Below the pieces are notes generated by a model. The model ran no database searches. It saw only the letters and a list, made by a program, of their open reading frames with translations, and was not told where the DNA came from. Below, in pieces: positions 1 through 7,230 of a stretch of 15,523 nucleotides of DNA. Position numbers and translations under genes: made by a program. Origin of the DNA: an uncultured Clostridium sp. (GTDB lineage Bacteria; Bacillota; Clostridia; Lachnospirales; Lachnospiraceae); assembly GCA_900553925.1 (NCBI GenBank), contig USFH01000033.1, positions 1 through 15,523 of the forward strand, read 5' to 3'. Numbering within the stretch: position 1 is the stretch's first letter; each line of letters begins with the position of its first letter.

Positions 1-309
1 AAAGGGCTTCACAATGTAATCGTCGGCTCCCATATCCAGCCCTGCAATCCGGTCTTCAACCTCTGCCTTTGCTGTCAGCAGCAACACCGGTGTCCGGTCA
101 CCACGGTTCCGCAGCTTCTGCAGCACTTCCAAGCCACTCATCTTCGGCATCATGATATCCAATATGATACCATCGTATTCGCCAATCGTTGCGTAATCGA
201 GTGCTTCTTCCCCATCAAACACAGCATCCACCGTATACTTGTGATAGGTGAGAATATCGACCAACGCCTCAGACATATCTACTTCATCTTCTGCAAGTAA
301 TAATTTCAT
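1..309 (-). CDS. Two-component response regulator, N-terminal receiver domain (partial)
   Basis: The window edge cuts this gene, leaving 103 residues that form most of a CheY-like receiver domain. Visible landmarks are the acidic pair E7/D8, the phosphoacceptor D51 in ILDIMMPKMSG, T79 in LLLTAK and K101 in the VKPF motif at the edge. The family takes phosphate from a partner histidine kinase and changes the DNA binding of a C-terminal output domain. The receiver style and its GADDYIVKPF ending suggest an OmpR/PhoB-type regulator, but the output domain is outside the window, so this is inference. The start is set by the ATG at 309 with a GGAGG about 8 nt upstream. Only 40 bp separate it from the 3' end of tRNA-Pro on the same strand, and I see no promoter in that gap. 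Confidence 0.93.
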   Translation of the reverse strand, partial: MKLLLAEDEVDMSEALVDILTYHKYTVDAVFDGEEALDYATIGEYDGIILDIMMPKMSGLEVLQKLRNRGDRTPVLLLTAKAEVEDRIAGLDMGADDYIVKPF

Positions 310-349
310 GCCGGTTCCTCCTTTTCTCCTAAAAAAGGGTACAAAAAAA

Positions 350-423
350 TCGGTGCGACGGGATTCGAACCCACGACCTCTGCGTCCCGAACGCAGCGCT
401 CTACCAAGCTGAGCCACGCACCG
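350..423 (-). tRNA. tRNA-Pro, anticodon CGG
   Basis: Read on the minus strand, this folds into a full cloverleaf. The acceptor stem is CGGTGCG/CGCACCG with discriminator A, the D stem is GCTC/GAGC, and the anticodon stem is CTGCG/CGCAG around loop TTCGGGA. The T arm carries TTCGAAT. The anticodon is CGG, so it reads proline CCG codons. The C1-G72 pair and A73 are typical of bacterial tRNA-Pro. CCA is not encoded; a T run follows the discriminator base directly, so CCA must be added after transcription. Confidence 0.97.
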
Positions 424-453
424 ATAAAATTGGAAATCAATCCAACATCTGAC

Positions 454-482
454 ATGATAACACAGATAGCAAAAAAAATCAA
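454..482 (-). promoter_or_regulatory. Promoter of tRNA-Pro
   Basis: On the minus strand TTGATT (477-482) and TATCAT (454-459) are separated by exactly 17 bp. They lie about 30 bp upstream of the mature tRNA 5' end, so transcription would start near 447. The same transcript probably continues into the response regulator gene. The rest of the 424-528 gap holds a small inverted repeat in the leader (TTGGA...TCCAA, about 430-445) and no clear terminator for the upstream ttcA-like gene. Confidence 0.6.
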
Positions 483-528
483 TTCATAATTCCATATAAA
501 TTACAATTTTTCGTCTCTCTGTTTCATT

Positions 529-1308
529 CTACCAGCCATCAATATGGTCTCTCTGAATTGCCGCGAATATCCGGCTTTTCGCCTTCGGAAATTCTTCTTC
601 CATCCGCGCTAACATCTGCTTGGCGGCCTCCCGCTTCGTCGCGCCATCCACTGGACACAGATTCTTCACCACCGGAAGCTGATATCGGTGCATAAATCCA
701 CGTACCTCCGCCTCGGTCACATATGCAAGCGGTCTTATCAGATCAAGCTCCGTACCATCGAGATGTGTCACCGGTGAAAATGTATGTACACGTCCCTCTA
801 ACACCTGTGACATGAGAAATGTCTCAACTACATCGTCCTTGTGATGTGCATATGCAATCTTATTACATCCCTGTCGAAGTGCTGCTTCATTGAAAGCACC
901 TTTCCGCATCTTCGCACAGAGCGGACACATCCGTTTCTCCTGCCGTTCCATCAGAATCGGGAATATCTGCGTCCGGATGATCTCATACGGAACATTCAGC
1001 GACTCACACAGTTCTCGCACCTTAGAGAAGTCCATTCCCTGCGCCTGCCGATTCGCTTCCGTATCAGCCCCGGCATCTGCATCGTTTTCCCCGGTACGTT
1101 CCATATATTCCCCTACGCCTGTGTCGACCGTGATTGCCACAACGTCATATTGCTTCGGATAAAATTTTCGCATTCCAGCCAGTGCATACAGGAGTGTCAG
1201 GCTGTCCTTTCCTCCTGAGATACCAACGGCAATCTTGTCACCGTCCTCGATCATCTCGTAAGCGTCCACCGCCTGCCGCACCTTGCTGTATAATTTCTGT
1301 AATTCCAT
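529..1308 (-). CDS. ttcA: TtcA-family PP-loop tRNA 2-thiocytidine synthetase
   Basis: This 259-aa protein belongs to the TtcA/TilS group of ATP pyrophosphatases. The PP-loop SGGKDS is at residues 31-36, a CxxC pair (C128, C131) lies in MCPLCAKMRKG, AHHKDD is at 154-159, and a third cysteine, C218, is in NLCPVDG. In TtcA these three cysteines hold an iron-sulfur cluster and the enzyme thiolates cytidine 32 of certain tRNAs, so all required residues appear present. Residues about 67-91 form an acidic, low-complexity stretch (rich in E, D, A and G) between the PP-loop domain strands; it looks like a lineage insertion. The ATG at 1308 has only a weak ribosome binding site (ACAGG). The gene lies 34 bp downstream of the phosphoesterase gene on the same strand, so the two are probably cotranscribed. 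An alternative would be another TtcA-like sulfurtransferase with a different target base. Confidence 0.85.
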   Translation of the reverse strand: MELQKLYSKVRQAVDAYEMIEDGDKIAVGISGGKDSLTLLYALAGMRKFYPKQYDVVAITVDTGVGEYMERTGENDADAGADTEANRQAQGMDFSKVRELCESLNVPYEIIRTQIFPILMERQEKRMCPLCAKMRKGAFNEAALRQGCNKIAYAHHKDDVVETFLMSQVLEGRVHTFSPVTHLDGTELDLIRPLAYVTEAEVRGFMHRYQLPVVKNLCPVDGATKREAAKQMLARMEEEFPKAKSRIFAAIQRDHIDGW

Positions 1309-1342
1309 ACCTGTTTCAGCTTTTATTATTTCTTTGCCTTTC

Positions 1343-2947
1343 CTATGCCATATCCAGAATCAGCAGATTCATCTCCGACAATTCCAGCAATTCCTGATAC
1401 CGCTTCTTTACTTCCTTCATTCTACGGCTGTTCTCCTCATAGCTCTTCTGATTCAGGAAGCGCGAGCTTTCCTCCATCTGCAGATCATGAATCTTGCTCT
1501 CCAGCAGACAGATATCATTTTGCAGCCGTGCATGTGTCTCCGCCGGAATCTCTGTTCCGAACAGCTTCTTGCGGAGTTTCTTCGTCATATTATACAGACA
1601 AAGGCCCAATGCTGTAAATATAAGTTCGAATCCAACCAGACTTGTCACAAGCCGGAACCACGCATTCCATGCCTGCATGAAAAACACATCCACCAGACCG
1701 ACTGTTACAAGCAGGGACAATATCACTGCCAGCGGCGTGTCGATCCAAAGTACAAACCCCAATCGTCTCCGGCTGTATTTCTGATCGACCTGCCGGTCCT
1801 CGAATTCCAGCTTTGACAGGGTAAACTGCAGCCTTCCGATATCCTCATGCAGCACATTTGTCATGCCCGTCTGATCCGGACACGCCAGAAGCTTTTCCTC
1901 CAGTTCCGCCTGTTCCTGCTCATTTGCATTAATTTCCTGCTGCAGGGCCTGAAGTTCTGCTTTTAATTGTGCCTGCTGCTCGCCCCATGCCTCCGCAACC
2001 TGCGTCGGCGTGTATGTAGAGAACGCCTGATTTCCCGTCAGTTCCTGCAGGCGTTCTAACATCCCTTCGGCATATTTCTTCTTAGCCATCTTCGCCTGCT
2101 CCGTCTGCTTCCGGTCAAATTCCTGTAGTCTTGTTCCAAATGCATTCTCTCTGTTCAGATCCTGTAACAGTTCATAATCAATCGATGGCGCTTCTTCCTT
2201 CTTCTCTTCGAATCTCCGCATCGCAATCGGCACAAACTTCACGCTCGTCAGCTGCTTGTCGATATATCCATAGAGGAATCCATGCTCGCCCGTTTCGTCC
2301 TCGCTGATCGGTTCTAAGCTTCCCGGATAATACACATGCTGCTTCTCAAACGCCTGATACTGATGTCTGTGTCCGAGACCGATATAGCCGAAATTCTTCC
2401 CTCCGAAATCTTCAACCTCGAACGGACAGACTCTCGCACTTCCGCCATGTCCAAGGAAAATATTGATTGCCCGCAGATTTCTTGCATACACGCCATCGAA
2501 ATCATTTCTCTCATTCTGTGGGCTGTACTGGCAGATTCCGTAGACATCGACATTGTATTTTGCAAAATGCAGACTATCCGCGATGCCTTCCGCACAGGAA
2601 TTGCGCTCCGCACGTTCCCCCTCCGGCACACGGTTATGGAAGTCCTCACAGTTAAGCAGATACATCCGTGATACAAATTCATAGTTCCAAAGAACACTGT
2701 CTCTGGCCAGATAGTCGCACTCGCCCGTGACATACAGGATATCGGTCTTCGGCAACCGTGCCAGTTGCGTGTCAACAAACATGATATCGTCCTTCGTTGG
2801 CACATGGTCAAACAGATCTCCGGTAATAAAGATCATATCCACCGGATGCAGTTCCATATAATCAATAAAATTCAAGAATCCATCATACAGATATGGTGTT
2901 TCTCTTCTCGCCCCAAGATGAACGTCTGCAATATGCGCAAATTTCAT
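1343..2947 (-). CDS. SbcD/YhaO-like metallophosphoesterase with coiled coils and two membrane segments
   Basis: This 534-aa protein starts with a calcineurin-like phosphoesterase domain (residues 1 to about 245) like that of the SbcD/Mre11/YhaO nucleases. Metal-ligand motifs are ADVHLGA (D8, H10), GD at 43-44, GHGG (H167) and GHRH (H193, H195). The usual GNHD/E motif is GECD at 75-78, which changes the metal-binding Asn to Glu and the catalytic His to Cys, so nuclease activity is doubtful. After residue 250 come helical, Q- and E-rich coiled-coil segments (about 325-355 and 470-525). These flank two hydrophobic spans (about 403-424 and 431-453) that should anchor the protein in the membrane. 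No SbcC/YhaN-type ATPase partner lies next to it. I chose the ATG at 2947, in front of MKFAHIADVH, because AAGGAGA sits just upstream. The frame stays open to an upstream ATG at 3001, but that has no good ribosome binding site. The TAG stop is at 1343. Confidence 0.8.
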   Translation of the reverse strand: MKFAHIADVHLGARRETPYLYDGFLNFIDYMELHPVDMIFITGDLFDHVPTKDDIMFVDTQLARLPKTDILYVTGECDYLARDSVLWNYEFVSRMYLLNCEDFHNRVPEGERAERNSCAEGIADSLHFAKYNVDVYGICQYSPQNERNDFDGVYARNLRAINIFLGHGGSARVCPFEVEDFGGKNFGYIGLGHRHQYQAFEKQHVYYPGSLEPISEDETGEHGFLYGYIDKQLTSVKFVPIAMRRFEEKKEEAPSIDYELLQDLNRENAFGTRLQEFDRKQTEQAKMAKKKYAEGMLERLQELTGNQAFSTYTPTQVAEAWGEQQAQLKAELQALQQEINANEQEQAELEEKLLACPDQTGMTNVLHEDIGRLQFTLSKLEFEDRQVDQKYSRRRLGFVLWIDTPLAVILSLLVTVGLVDVFFMQAWNAWFRLVTSLVGFELIFTALGLCLYNMTKKLRKKLFGTEIPAETHARLQNDICLLESKIHDLQMEESSRFLNQKSYEENSRRMKEVKKRYQELLELSEMNLLILDMA

Positions 2948-3007
2948 GGTTATTTCTCCTTGTATAACATAACACCTATTTTTATTCATTTCTGAATCCA
3001 ATCTAAG

Positions 3008-3016
3008 AGTATAGCA
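3008..3016 (-). promoter_or_regulatory. Probable extended -10 promoter of the phosphoesterase gene
   Basis: On the minus strand TGCTATACT gives a TATACT -10 box (3008-3013) with the TGn extension. Transcription would start near 3001, about 54 nt before the start codon at 2947. No convincing -35 box is seen, which is common for extended -10 promoters. It is divergent from the GT4 promoter at 3114-3142. Confidence 0.4.
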
Positions 3017-3090
3017 TATTTTATCATTCTGCTCTCGGTTATTTTATACATTATTGCCATGACACACATTGTACATTATCCAGATGTATT

Positions 3091-3130
3091 GCATTGTCTT
3101 ACATTGTAGTGCATTGTTTTACATGGTGTT
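3091..3130 (+). repeat. Four 10-bp direct repeats, [GA]CATTGT core
   Basis: Four consecutive 10-bp units begin at 3091, 3101, 3111 and 3121. Three carry CATTGT exactly and the fourth carries CATGGT. The first base alternates G, A, G, A, so the array also reads as two 20-bp units. A further CATTGT lies at 3067 and a CATTAT at 3074. The third unit overlaps the -35 box of the promoter at 3114-3142. Spacing of one helical turn per unit suggests a regulator binding along one face of the DNA; this is inference. Confidence 0.6.
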
Positions 3131-3142
3131 TTGTAGTATAAT
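3114..3142 (+). promoter_or_regulatory. Promoter of the GT4-GT2 glycosyltransferase pair
   Basis: TTGTTT (3114-3119) and a perfect TATAAT (3137-3142) are 17 bp apart. Transcription would start near 3149 and leave a leader of about 90 nt before the start codon at 3240. The weak -35 box lies inside the 10-bp repeat array, as expected for an activator-dependent or repressible promoter. Confidence 0.6.
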
Positions 3143-3239
3143 TTATTTCAAGTACGGGAACGATTATCACAGTTTTCCCCATATGGTCACAACAAGATTA
3201 CAAGAATATAAACAGAACATTATTACAGGACATTATTAT

Positions 3240-4418
3240 ATGGAAAAACACGCCTTATTGATTGCGAATTCCGCATCAATGATTGATCATTTTAATAAGG
3301 ACAACATCCGGATCTTGCAGGATATGGGATACACGATTTCGGTTGCTGCGAATTTTCAAGAGGGAAATTCAAGCACCGCGGAACGTATCCGCGCATTTGC
3401 AAGCGAGCTTGCCGCACAGGATATCGAGATCATCGATCTGCCGATTCCCCGAAAGGTAACCGAGCTAGGGAAGGCATTCAAATCCATCCGGATTCTGAAG
3501 CGATATATGCGGAACCACCCTTGCCGGATCGTGCATACACAGACACCGTTTGGCGGCGTAGTTGGCCGCCTTGCCGCGAAGAAATTCCGCAAAGAAAGTG
3601 GCACGAAAGTCATCTATTTTGTTCACGGATTTCATTTCTTCCGCGGTGCAGGTCTCAAGAATTATATCCTATATTATAATGTTGAGAAATGGCTGTCCCA
3701 CGTAACGGATTGTCTGATTACGCTCAATCAGGAGGATTACCTGGCAGCAAAGCAGAAGTTCCACCATCCAAACGTACACCATGTTCCCGGCGTCGGCGTG
3801 GATACGGATGCGATTGCTTCCATTCAAGTTGACAAAGCGGATGTATGCAGGCGGTTTGGTCTGCCCTCTGACAAGAAGATTATACTGACGGTCGCAGAGC
3901 TGATCCCCCGCAAGAACGTTGCAACTGCAATCCGCGCATTTGCAAAGGCCGACCGGGGCGATGCAATCCTTGCCATCTGTGGCAAAGGCATTCTCGAACC
4001 ATCCCTGAAGGAACTCGCACAAGATCTGCAGGTTGGTGACCGTGTATTTTTTGCCGGCTATCATACGGATGTTCTGGATCTGTATCGCTGTGCGGATCTG
4101 TTCTTATTTACAAGTTTTCAGGAGGGCTTATCTGTCGCTGTTATGCAGGCAATGGCTGCCGGGCTTCCCATCATTGCATCGGACATCCGTGGGAACCGTG
4201 ACTTACTTGCTTCGGAACCTCATACACGCAGCAAGCATTACCTGCTTCCAACGAAGGATGTAGACGCATATGCAGCGAAGACGAACAAAATCCTCGATGA
4301 TCCGGCGCTGGCACAGGCACTCGGCGCGGAAAATCAGGTTAACTGCAGGAAATACTTTGATATATCGCTTGTACACAAGCTTATGACAACCATTTATACC
4401 GATCTGACCAATGAATGA
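3240..4418 (+). CDS. Glycosyltransferase family 4 (GT-B fold), surface polysaccharide type
   Basis: This 392-aa protein has two Rossmann-like halves. The N-terminal half contains VHTQTPFGGVVGRLAAKK (about 98-115) and VHGFHFFRG (128-136), a pattern common in exopolysaccharide and capsule glycosyltransferases of Firmicutes. The C-terminal half has the nucleotide-sugar binding region, with AELIPRKN (219-226), ICGKG (246-250) and FQEGLSVAVMQAMAAGLP (293-310). The acidic EX7E motif of the family reads E295-x7-Q303, so the second Glu is Gln. The acceptor and sugar cannot be told from sequence. I chose the ATG at 3240, with AGGA 9 nt upstream. The frame stays open back to 3069, but that extension would cover the promoter and its repeats. 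The next gene, a GT2 enzyme, starts 32 bp after the stop, so the two form an operon. Confidence 0.85.
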   Translation: MEKHALLIANSASMIDHFNKDNIRILQDMGYTISVAANFQEGNSSTAERIRAFASELAAQDIEIIDLPIPRKVTELGKAFKSIRILKRYMRNHPCRIVHTQTPFGGVVGRLAAKKFRKESGTKVIYFVHGFHFFRGAGLKNYILYYNVEKWLSHVTDCLITLNQEDYLAAKQKFHHPNVHHVPGVGVDTDAIASIQVDKADVCRRFGLPSDKKIILTVAELIPRKNVATAIRAFAKADRGDAILAICGKGILEPSLKELAQDLQVGDRVFFAGYHTDVLDLYRCADLFLFTSFQEGLSVAVMQAMAAGLPIIASDIRGNRDLLASEPHTRSKHYLLPTKDVDAYAAKTNKILDDPALAQALGAENQVNCRKYFDISLVHKLMTTIYTDLTNE

Positions 4419-4450
4419 TCAGTGACTTTGCATTTATAAAGGAGACTATT

Positions 4451-5410
4451 ATGTATACAGTTCAGGTTCTGCTATCTACTTACAATGGCGAAGCTTACTT
4501 GAAGGAACAATTAGACAGTATCTTGAATCAGAAAAATATTGCCGTGAAGCTGTTCGTCCGTGACGACGGTTCGTCCGATGGCACCGTGGATATCCTGCGC
4601 GCATATGCCGCACTCCACGACAACATGCAATATCTGAGCGGGGAAAACTGCGGCGTGGTCGCTTCTTTCTTTCGTCTGTTCGAATTATCCGACCCGGATG
4701 TGGATTTCTATGCCCTCTCCGATCAGGATGATGTATGGGATGAAGACAAGCTTTCCATCGCCTGCCAGAAGCTCGAACAGATGCGCAAATCAAAATCCCA
4801 AAAGAAAAAGAAGAATGATTCCCAGATCCGTACATTTTCCACACCACTTCTCTACTGTTGCGATGCCTGGAACACGGACGATGCACTGAACCTGCTTCCG
4901 GAGTCTATGCAGACCGCAGGCAGGGAGCTGGTTCCTGATTTCCGGAACGCATTGATTGAGAACATCGCACGCGGTGCCAGTATCGTATTTAACCAGGCAC
5001 TTATGTCTTATATCCGGATCAGCATGCCTCAGGATATCTATATGCACGATTGGTGGCTCTATCTTGTTGCTTCGTGCTTCGGCGAAGTCTACTATGACAG
5101 CGCAGCGCATTACAAGTACCGTCAGCATGCGGGAAATGCGCTCGGTGCAGCAGCCCCTTCCGGCTGTTCCAGATTCTTCCGCCGCTTAAAGCAGAGCCGC
5201 ACGAACGGCGGTCATATCTCCAGACAGGCAAAAGCATTTGAACGGATCTACCATGTACCGGAAGAAAAGCAACCGTTTTTGAACATTGTAACGAAGTATC
5301 AGGACGTAAAATCCTACCGTAAAATGGGCAAATCCGGCAAATATTTATTCCGTCAGAACCCAAAGGATAACCGCATCTTTCAACTTATGTTTTATTCTAA
5401 TCATTTGTAA
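4451..5410 (+). CDS. Glycosyltransferase family 2, rhamnosyltransferase-like
   Basis: This 319-aa GT-A enzyme starts with the nucleotide-sugar domain VLLSTYNGE (7-14). RDDGSSDGT is at 37-45 and the metal-binding ALSDQDDVW at 88-96, a version typical of rhamnosyl and related transferases of O-antigen and rhamnan pathways. Further on are RGASIVFN (174-181), MHDWW (198-202), which probably includes the catalytic base region, and YRQHAGNALG (223-232). A lysine-rich stretch at about 113-123 looks like a surface loop. I chose the ATG at 4451 because AAAGGAGA lies directly upstream. An in-frame ATG at 4415 overlaps the stop of the GT4 gene but has no such site. The enzyme probably acts on the same glycan as the GT4 partner. 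The sugar it transfers is not known. Confidence 0.85.
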   Translation: MYTVQVLLSTYNGEAYLKEQLDSILNQKNIAVKLFVRDDGSSDGTVDILRAYAALHDNMQYLSGENCGVVASFFRLFELSDPDVDFYALSDQDDVWDEDKLSIACQKLEQMRKSKSQKKKKNDSQIRTFSTPLLYCCDAWNTDDALNLLPESMQTAGRELVPDFRNALIENIARGASIVFNQALMSYIRISMPQDIYMHDWWLYLVASCFGEVYYDSAAHYKYRQHAGNALGAAAPSGCSRFFRRLKQSRTNGGHISRQAKAFERIYHVPEEKQPFLNIVTKYQDVKSYRKMGKSGKYLFRQNPKDNRIFQLMFYSNHL

Positions 5411-5439
5411 TTGACTTCGTTTTCCTTTTCGTTTATAAT
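5411..5439 (+). promoter_or_regulatory. Strong promoter of pyrG
   Basis: TTGACT (5411-5416) starts at the first base after the GT2 stop codon, and TATAAT (5434-5439) follows after exactly 17 bp. The likely start is G5447, giving a transcript that begins GAATTTTTC. The 60-nt leader has no terminator hairpin and no G run at the start. Confidence 0.85.
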
Positions 5440-5506
5440 AATTTTTGAATTTTTCTTAAGCAAATAGAATAAAAATATAAAAATCAAACAGAAAGAGGAA
5501 TGAGCT

Positions 5507-7117
5507 ATGGCAGTAAAGTACATTTTTGTCACCGGCGGCGTTGTATCCGGGCTCGGTAAGGGAATTACCGCGGCATCACTTGGACGCCTGTTGAAGGCGC
5601 GCGGCTACAAGGTAATCAGCCAAAAATTTGATCCATATGTCAACATGGATCCGGGAACTATGAATCCGATTCAGCATGGCGAAGTATTTGTAACAGATGA
5701 TGGTGCAGAGACCGATCTGGATCTTGGACACTACGAGCGTTTTATCGACGAGAGTCTGAACAAGGGTTCCAACGTGACAACCGGAAAGGTTTACTGGAGC
5801 ATTCTGAACAAGGAGCGTCGTGGTGACTTCGGCGGTCATACCGTTCAGATCATTCCGCATATTACAAACGAAATCAAAGATCGTTTCTATCGCAATCCAG
5901 ATGCAAAAGACAATGAGATTGCGATCATCGAAGTTGGCGGTACTGTCGGCGATATCGAGAGCCAACCGTACATGGAAGCCATCCGTCAGTTTCAGTTGGA
6001 TGTCGGACACGAGAATTGCATCATGATCCACGTCACACTGATTCCATATTTAAAATCATCCGGCGAGCTGAAGACAAAGCCGACACAGGCAAGCGTAAAG
6101 ACCTGTCAGTCGCTTGGTATCCAGCCGGATATCTTAGTCTGCCGTTCCGATCTTCCGTTAGACAAAGCAATTAAAGATAAGATTGCCAGTTTCTGTAACG
6201 TTCCAAGCGAATGTGTCATCCAGAATCTGGACGTGGATGTATTATATGAAGTCGTTCTTGCCATGGAGCACGAGAAGCTTGCCGATGCAGCCTGCAAATG
6301 TCTCCATATCCCATGCCCGGCACCGGATCTTGATGACTGGATTGCCATGGTTGACAATTGGAAACATCCACAGAAGAAGGTACGCGTTGCCCTGGTTGGA
6401 AAATATGTCAGCCTGCACGACGCTTACATCTCTGTCGTAGAATCCCTGAAGCACGCCGGTGTAGCACACCGTGCGGATGTTGAGATCAAGTGGGTGGATT
6501 CTGAGCTTGTCACAAAAGAAAATGTCTCAGAAATCTTAGGTGATGTATCCGGCATCTTAGTACCCGGCGGTTTCGGTGACCGTGGTATCGAAGGCATGAT
6601 TGAAGCAATCACCTATGCACGGGAAAACAAGATTCCTTACCTTGGCTTATGTCTTGGTATGCAGCTTACCATCGTGGAATTCGTAAGAAATGTTGTCGGC
6701 TATCCGGATGCGAACAGCTCCGAGTTCAACCCTAGTTCCAGCCATCAGGTCATCCATATCATGCCTGACCAGAATGGTGTCACAGACTTAGGCGGAACAT
6801 TACGGCTTGGTTCTTATCCATGTGTCCTTGACAAGAGCTCCAAGGCTTACCAGTTATATGGTACCGATCACATCAACGAGCGTCACAGACATCGTTATGA
6901 GGTAAACAACGATTACAGAAAGGTTCTGACGGATCACGGCATGCTCCTGTCCGGTTTGTCTCCAGACGGACATATCGTAGAAATGATCGAACTTCCGGAT
7001 CACCCTTGGTTCATCGGAACACAGGCACATCCGGAGTTTAAGAGCCGTCCAAACAAGGCACATCCATTATTCTTAGGATTTGTCGGTGCTGCGATTGCAC
7101 ATTCCAAAGAAGCATGA
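5507..7117 (+). CDS. pyrG: CTP synthase
   Basis: This 536-aa, full-length protein converts UTP to CTP using ATP and glutamine-derived ammonia. The synthase domain (about 1-270) opens with the nucleotide-binding VTGGVVSGLGKGI (8-20). It also has the conserved FDPYVNMDPGTM (41-52) and GGTVGDIES (144-152). The class I glutamine amidotransferase domain (about 292-536) has the nucleophile C382 in GLCLGMQ and the H508/E510 pair in AHPEF. No key residue is missing. The ATG at 5507 has AGAGGA about 8 nt upstream. It has its own strong promoter and stands between polysaccharide genes and a PAP2 gene. No clear intrinsic terminator follows it, so some transcripts may read into the next gene. Confidence 0.98.
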   Translation: MAVKYIFVTGGVVSGLGKGITAASLGRLLKARGYKVISQKFDPYVNMDPGTMNPIQHGEVFVTDDGAETDLDLGHYERFIDESLNKGSNVTTGKVYWSILNKERRGDFGGHTVQIIPHITNEIKDRFYRNPDAKDNEIAIIEVGGTVGDIESQPYMEAIRQFQLDVGHENCIMIHVTLIPYLKSSGELKTKPTQASVKTCQSLGIQPDILVCRSDLPLDKAIKDKIASFCNVPSECVIQNLDVDVLYEVVLAMEHEKLADAACKCLHIPCPAPDLDDWIAMVDNWKHPQKKVRVALVGKYVSLHDAYISVVESLKHAGVAHRADVEIKWVDSELVTKENVSEILGDVSGILVPGGFGDRGIEGMIEAITYARENKIPYLGLCLGMQLTIVEFVRNVVGYPDANSSEFNPSSSHQVIHIMPDQNGVTDLGGTLRLGSYPCVLDKSSKAYQLYGTDHINERHRHRYEVNNDYRKVLTDHGMLLSGLSPDGHIVEMIELPDHPWFIGTQAHPEFKSRPNKAHPLFLGFVGAAIAHSKEA

Positions 7118-7128
7118 TATACTACCAT

Positions 7129-7159
7129 TTGTCTACATTTGAAAGTGGCAGTTTATAAT
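7129..7159 (+). promoter_or_regulatory. Possible promoter of the PAP2 gene
   Basis: A perfect TATAAT lies at 7154-7159. The best -35 candidate is TTGTCT (7129-7134) with a long 19-bp spacer. Transcription would start near 7166 and leave a leader of about 65 nt that contains the hairpin at 7179-7223. Confidence 0.45.
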
Positions 7160-7178
7160 GCATGTGAATTCACCGGCT

Positions 7179-7223
7179 GGATATCCTTTCGGTTTTCTAT
7201 GCAACACAAAAGAAAGGGTATCC
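7179..7223 (+). promoter_or_regulatory. Leader hairpin covering the ribosome binding site of the PAP2 gene
   Basis: GGATATCCTTTC (7179-7190) pairs with GAAAGGGTATCC (7212-7223) over 12 bp with one G-U pair and a 21-nt loop. A CGG/CCG pair (7174-7176 with 7227-7229) can extend it. The right arm contains the purine-rich GAAAGGG that serves as the Shine-Dalgarno sequence for the ATG at 7231, so the folded form should hide it. There is no T run after it, which argues against an intrinsic terminator for pyrG. Confidence 0.55.
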
Positions 7224-7230
7224 GGACCGT

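Noticed and set aside
1283..1816. 177-codon plus-strand frame opposite the phosphoesterase and ttcA genes
   Set aside because: It crosses two real genes on the other strand and has no ribosome binding site or recognisable domain.
2948..3001. 18-codon upstream extension of the SbcD-like gene
   Set aside because: AAGGAGA sits just before the ATG at 2947, and the ADVH motif needs to be near the N-terminus.
3069..3239. 57-codon N-terminal extension of the GT4 reading frame
   Set aside because: It covers the direct repeats and the promoter, and GT4 proteins begin at the ATG at 3240, which has an AGGA site.
4415..4450. Start of the GT2 gene at 4415, overlapping the GT4 stop
   Set aside because: No ribosome binding site there; AAAGGAGA precedes the ATG at 4451, which begins the GT-A fold directly.
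7179..7223. Hairpin as the intrinsic terminator of pyrG
   Set aside because: No T run follows the stem, and the right arm holds the ribosome binding site of the next gene.
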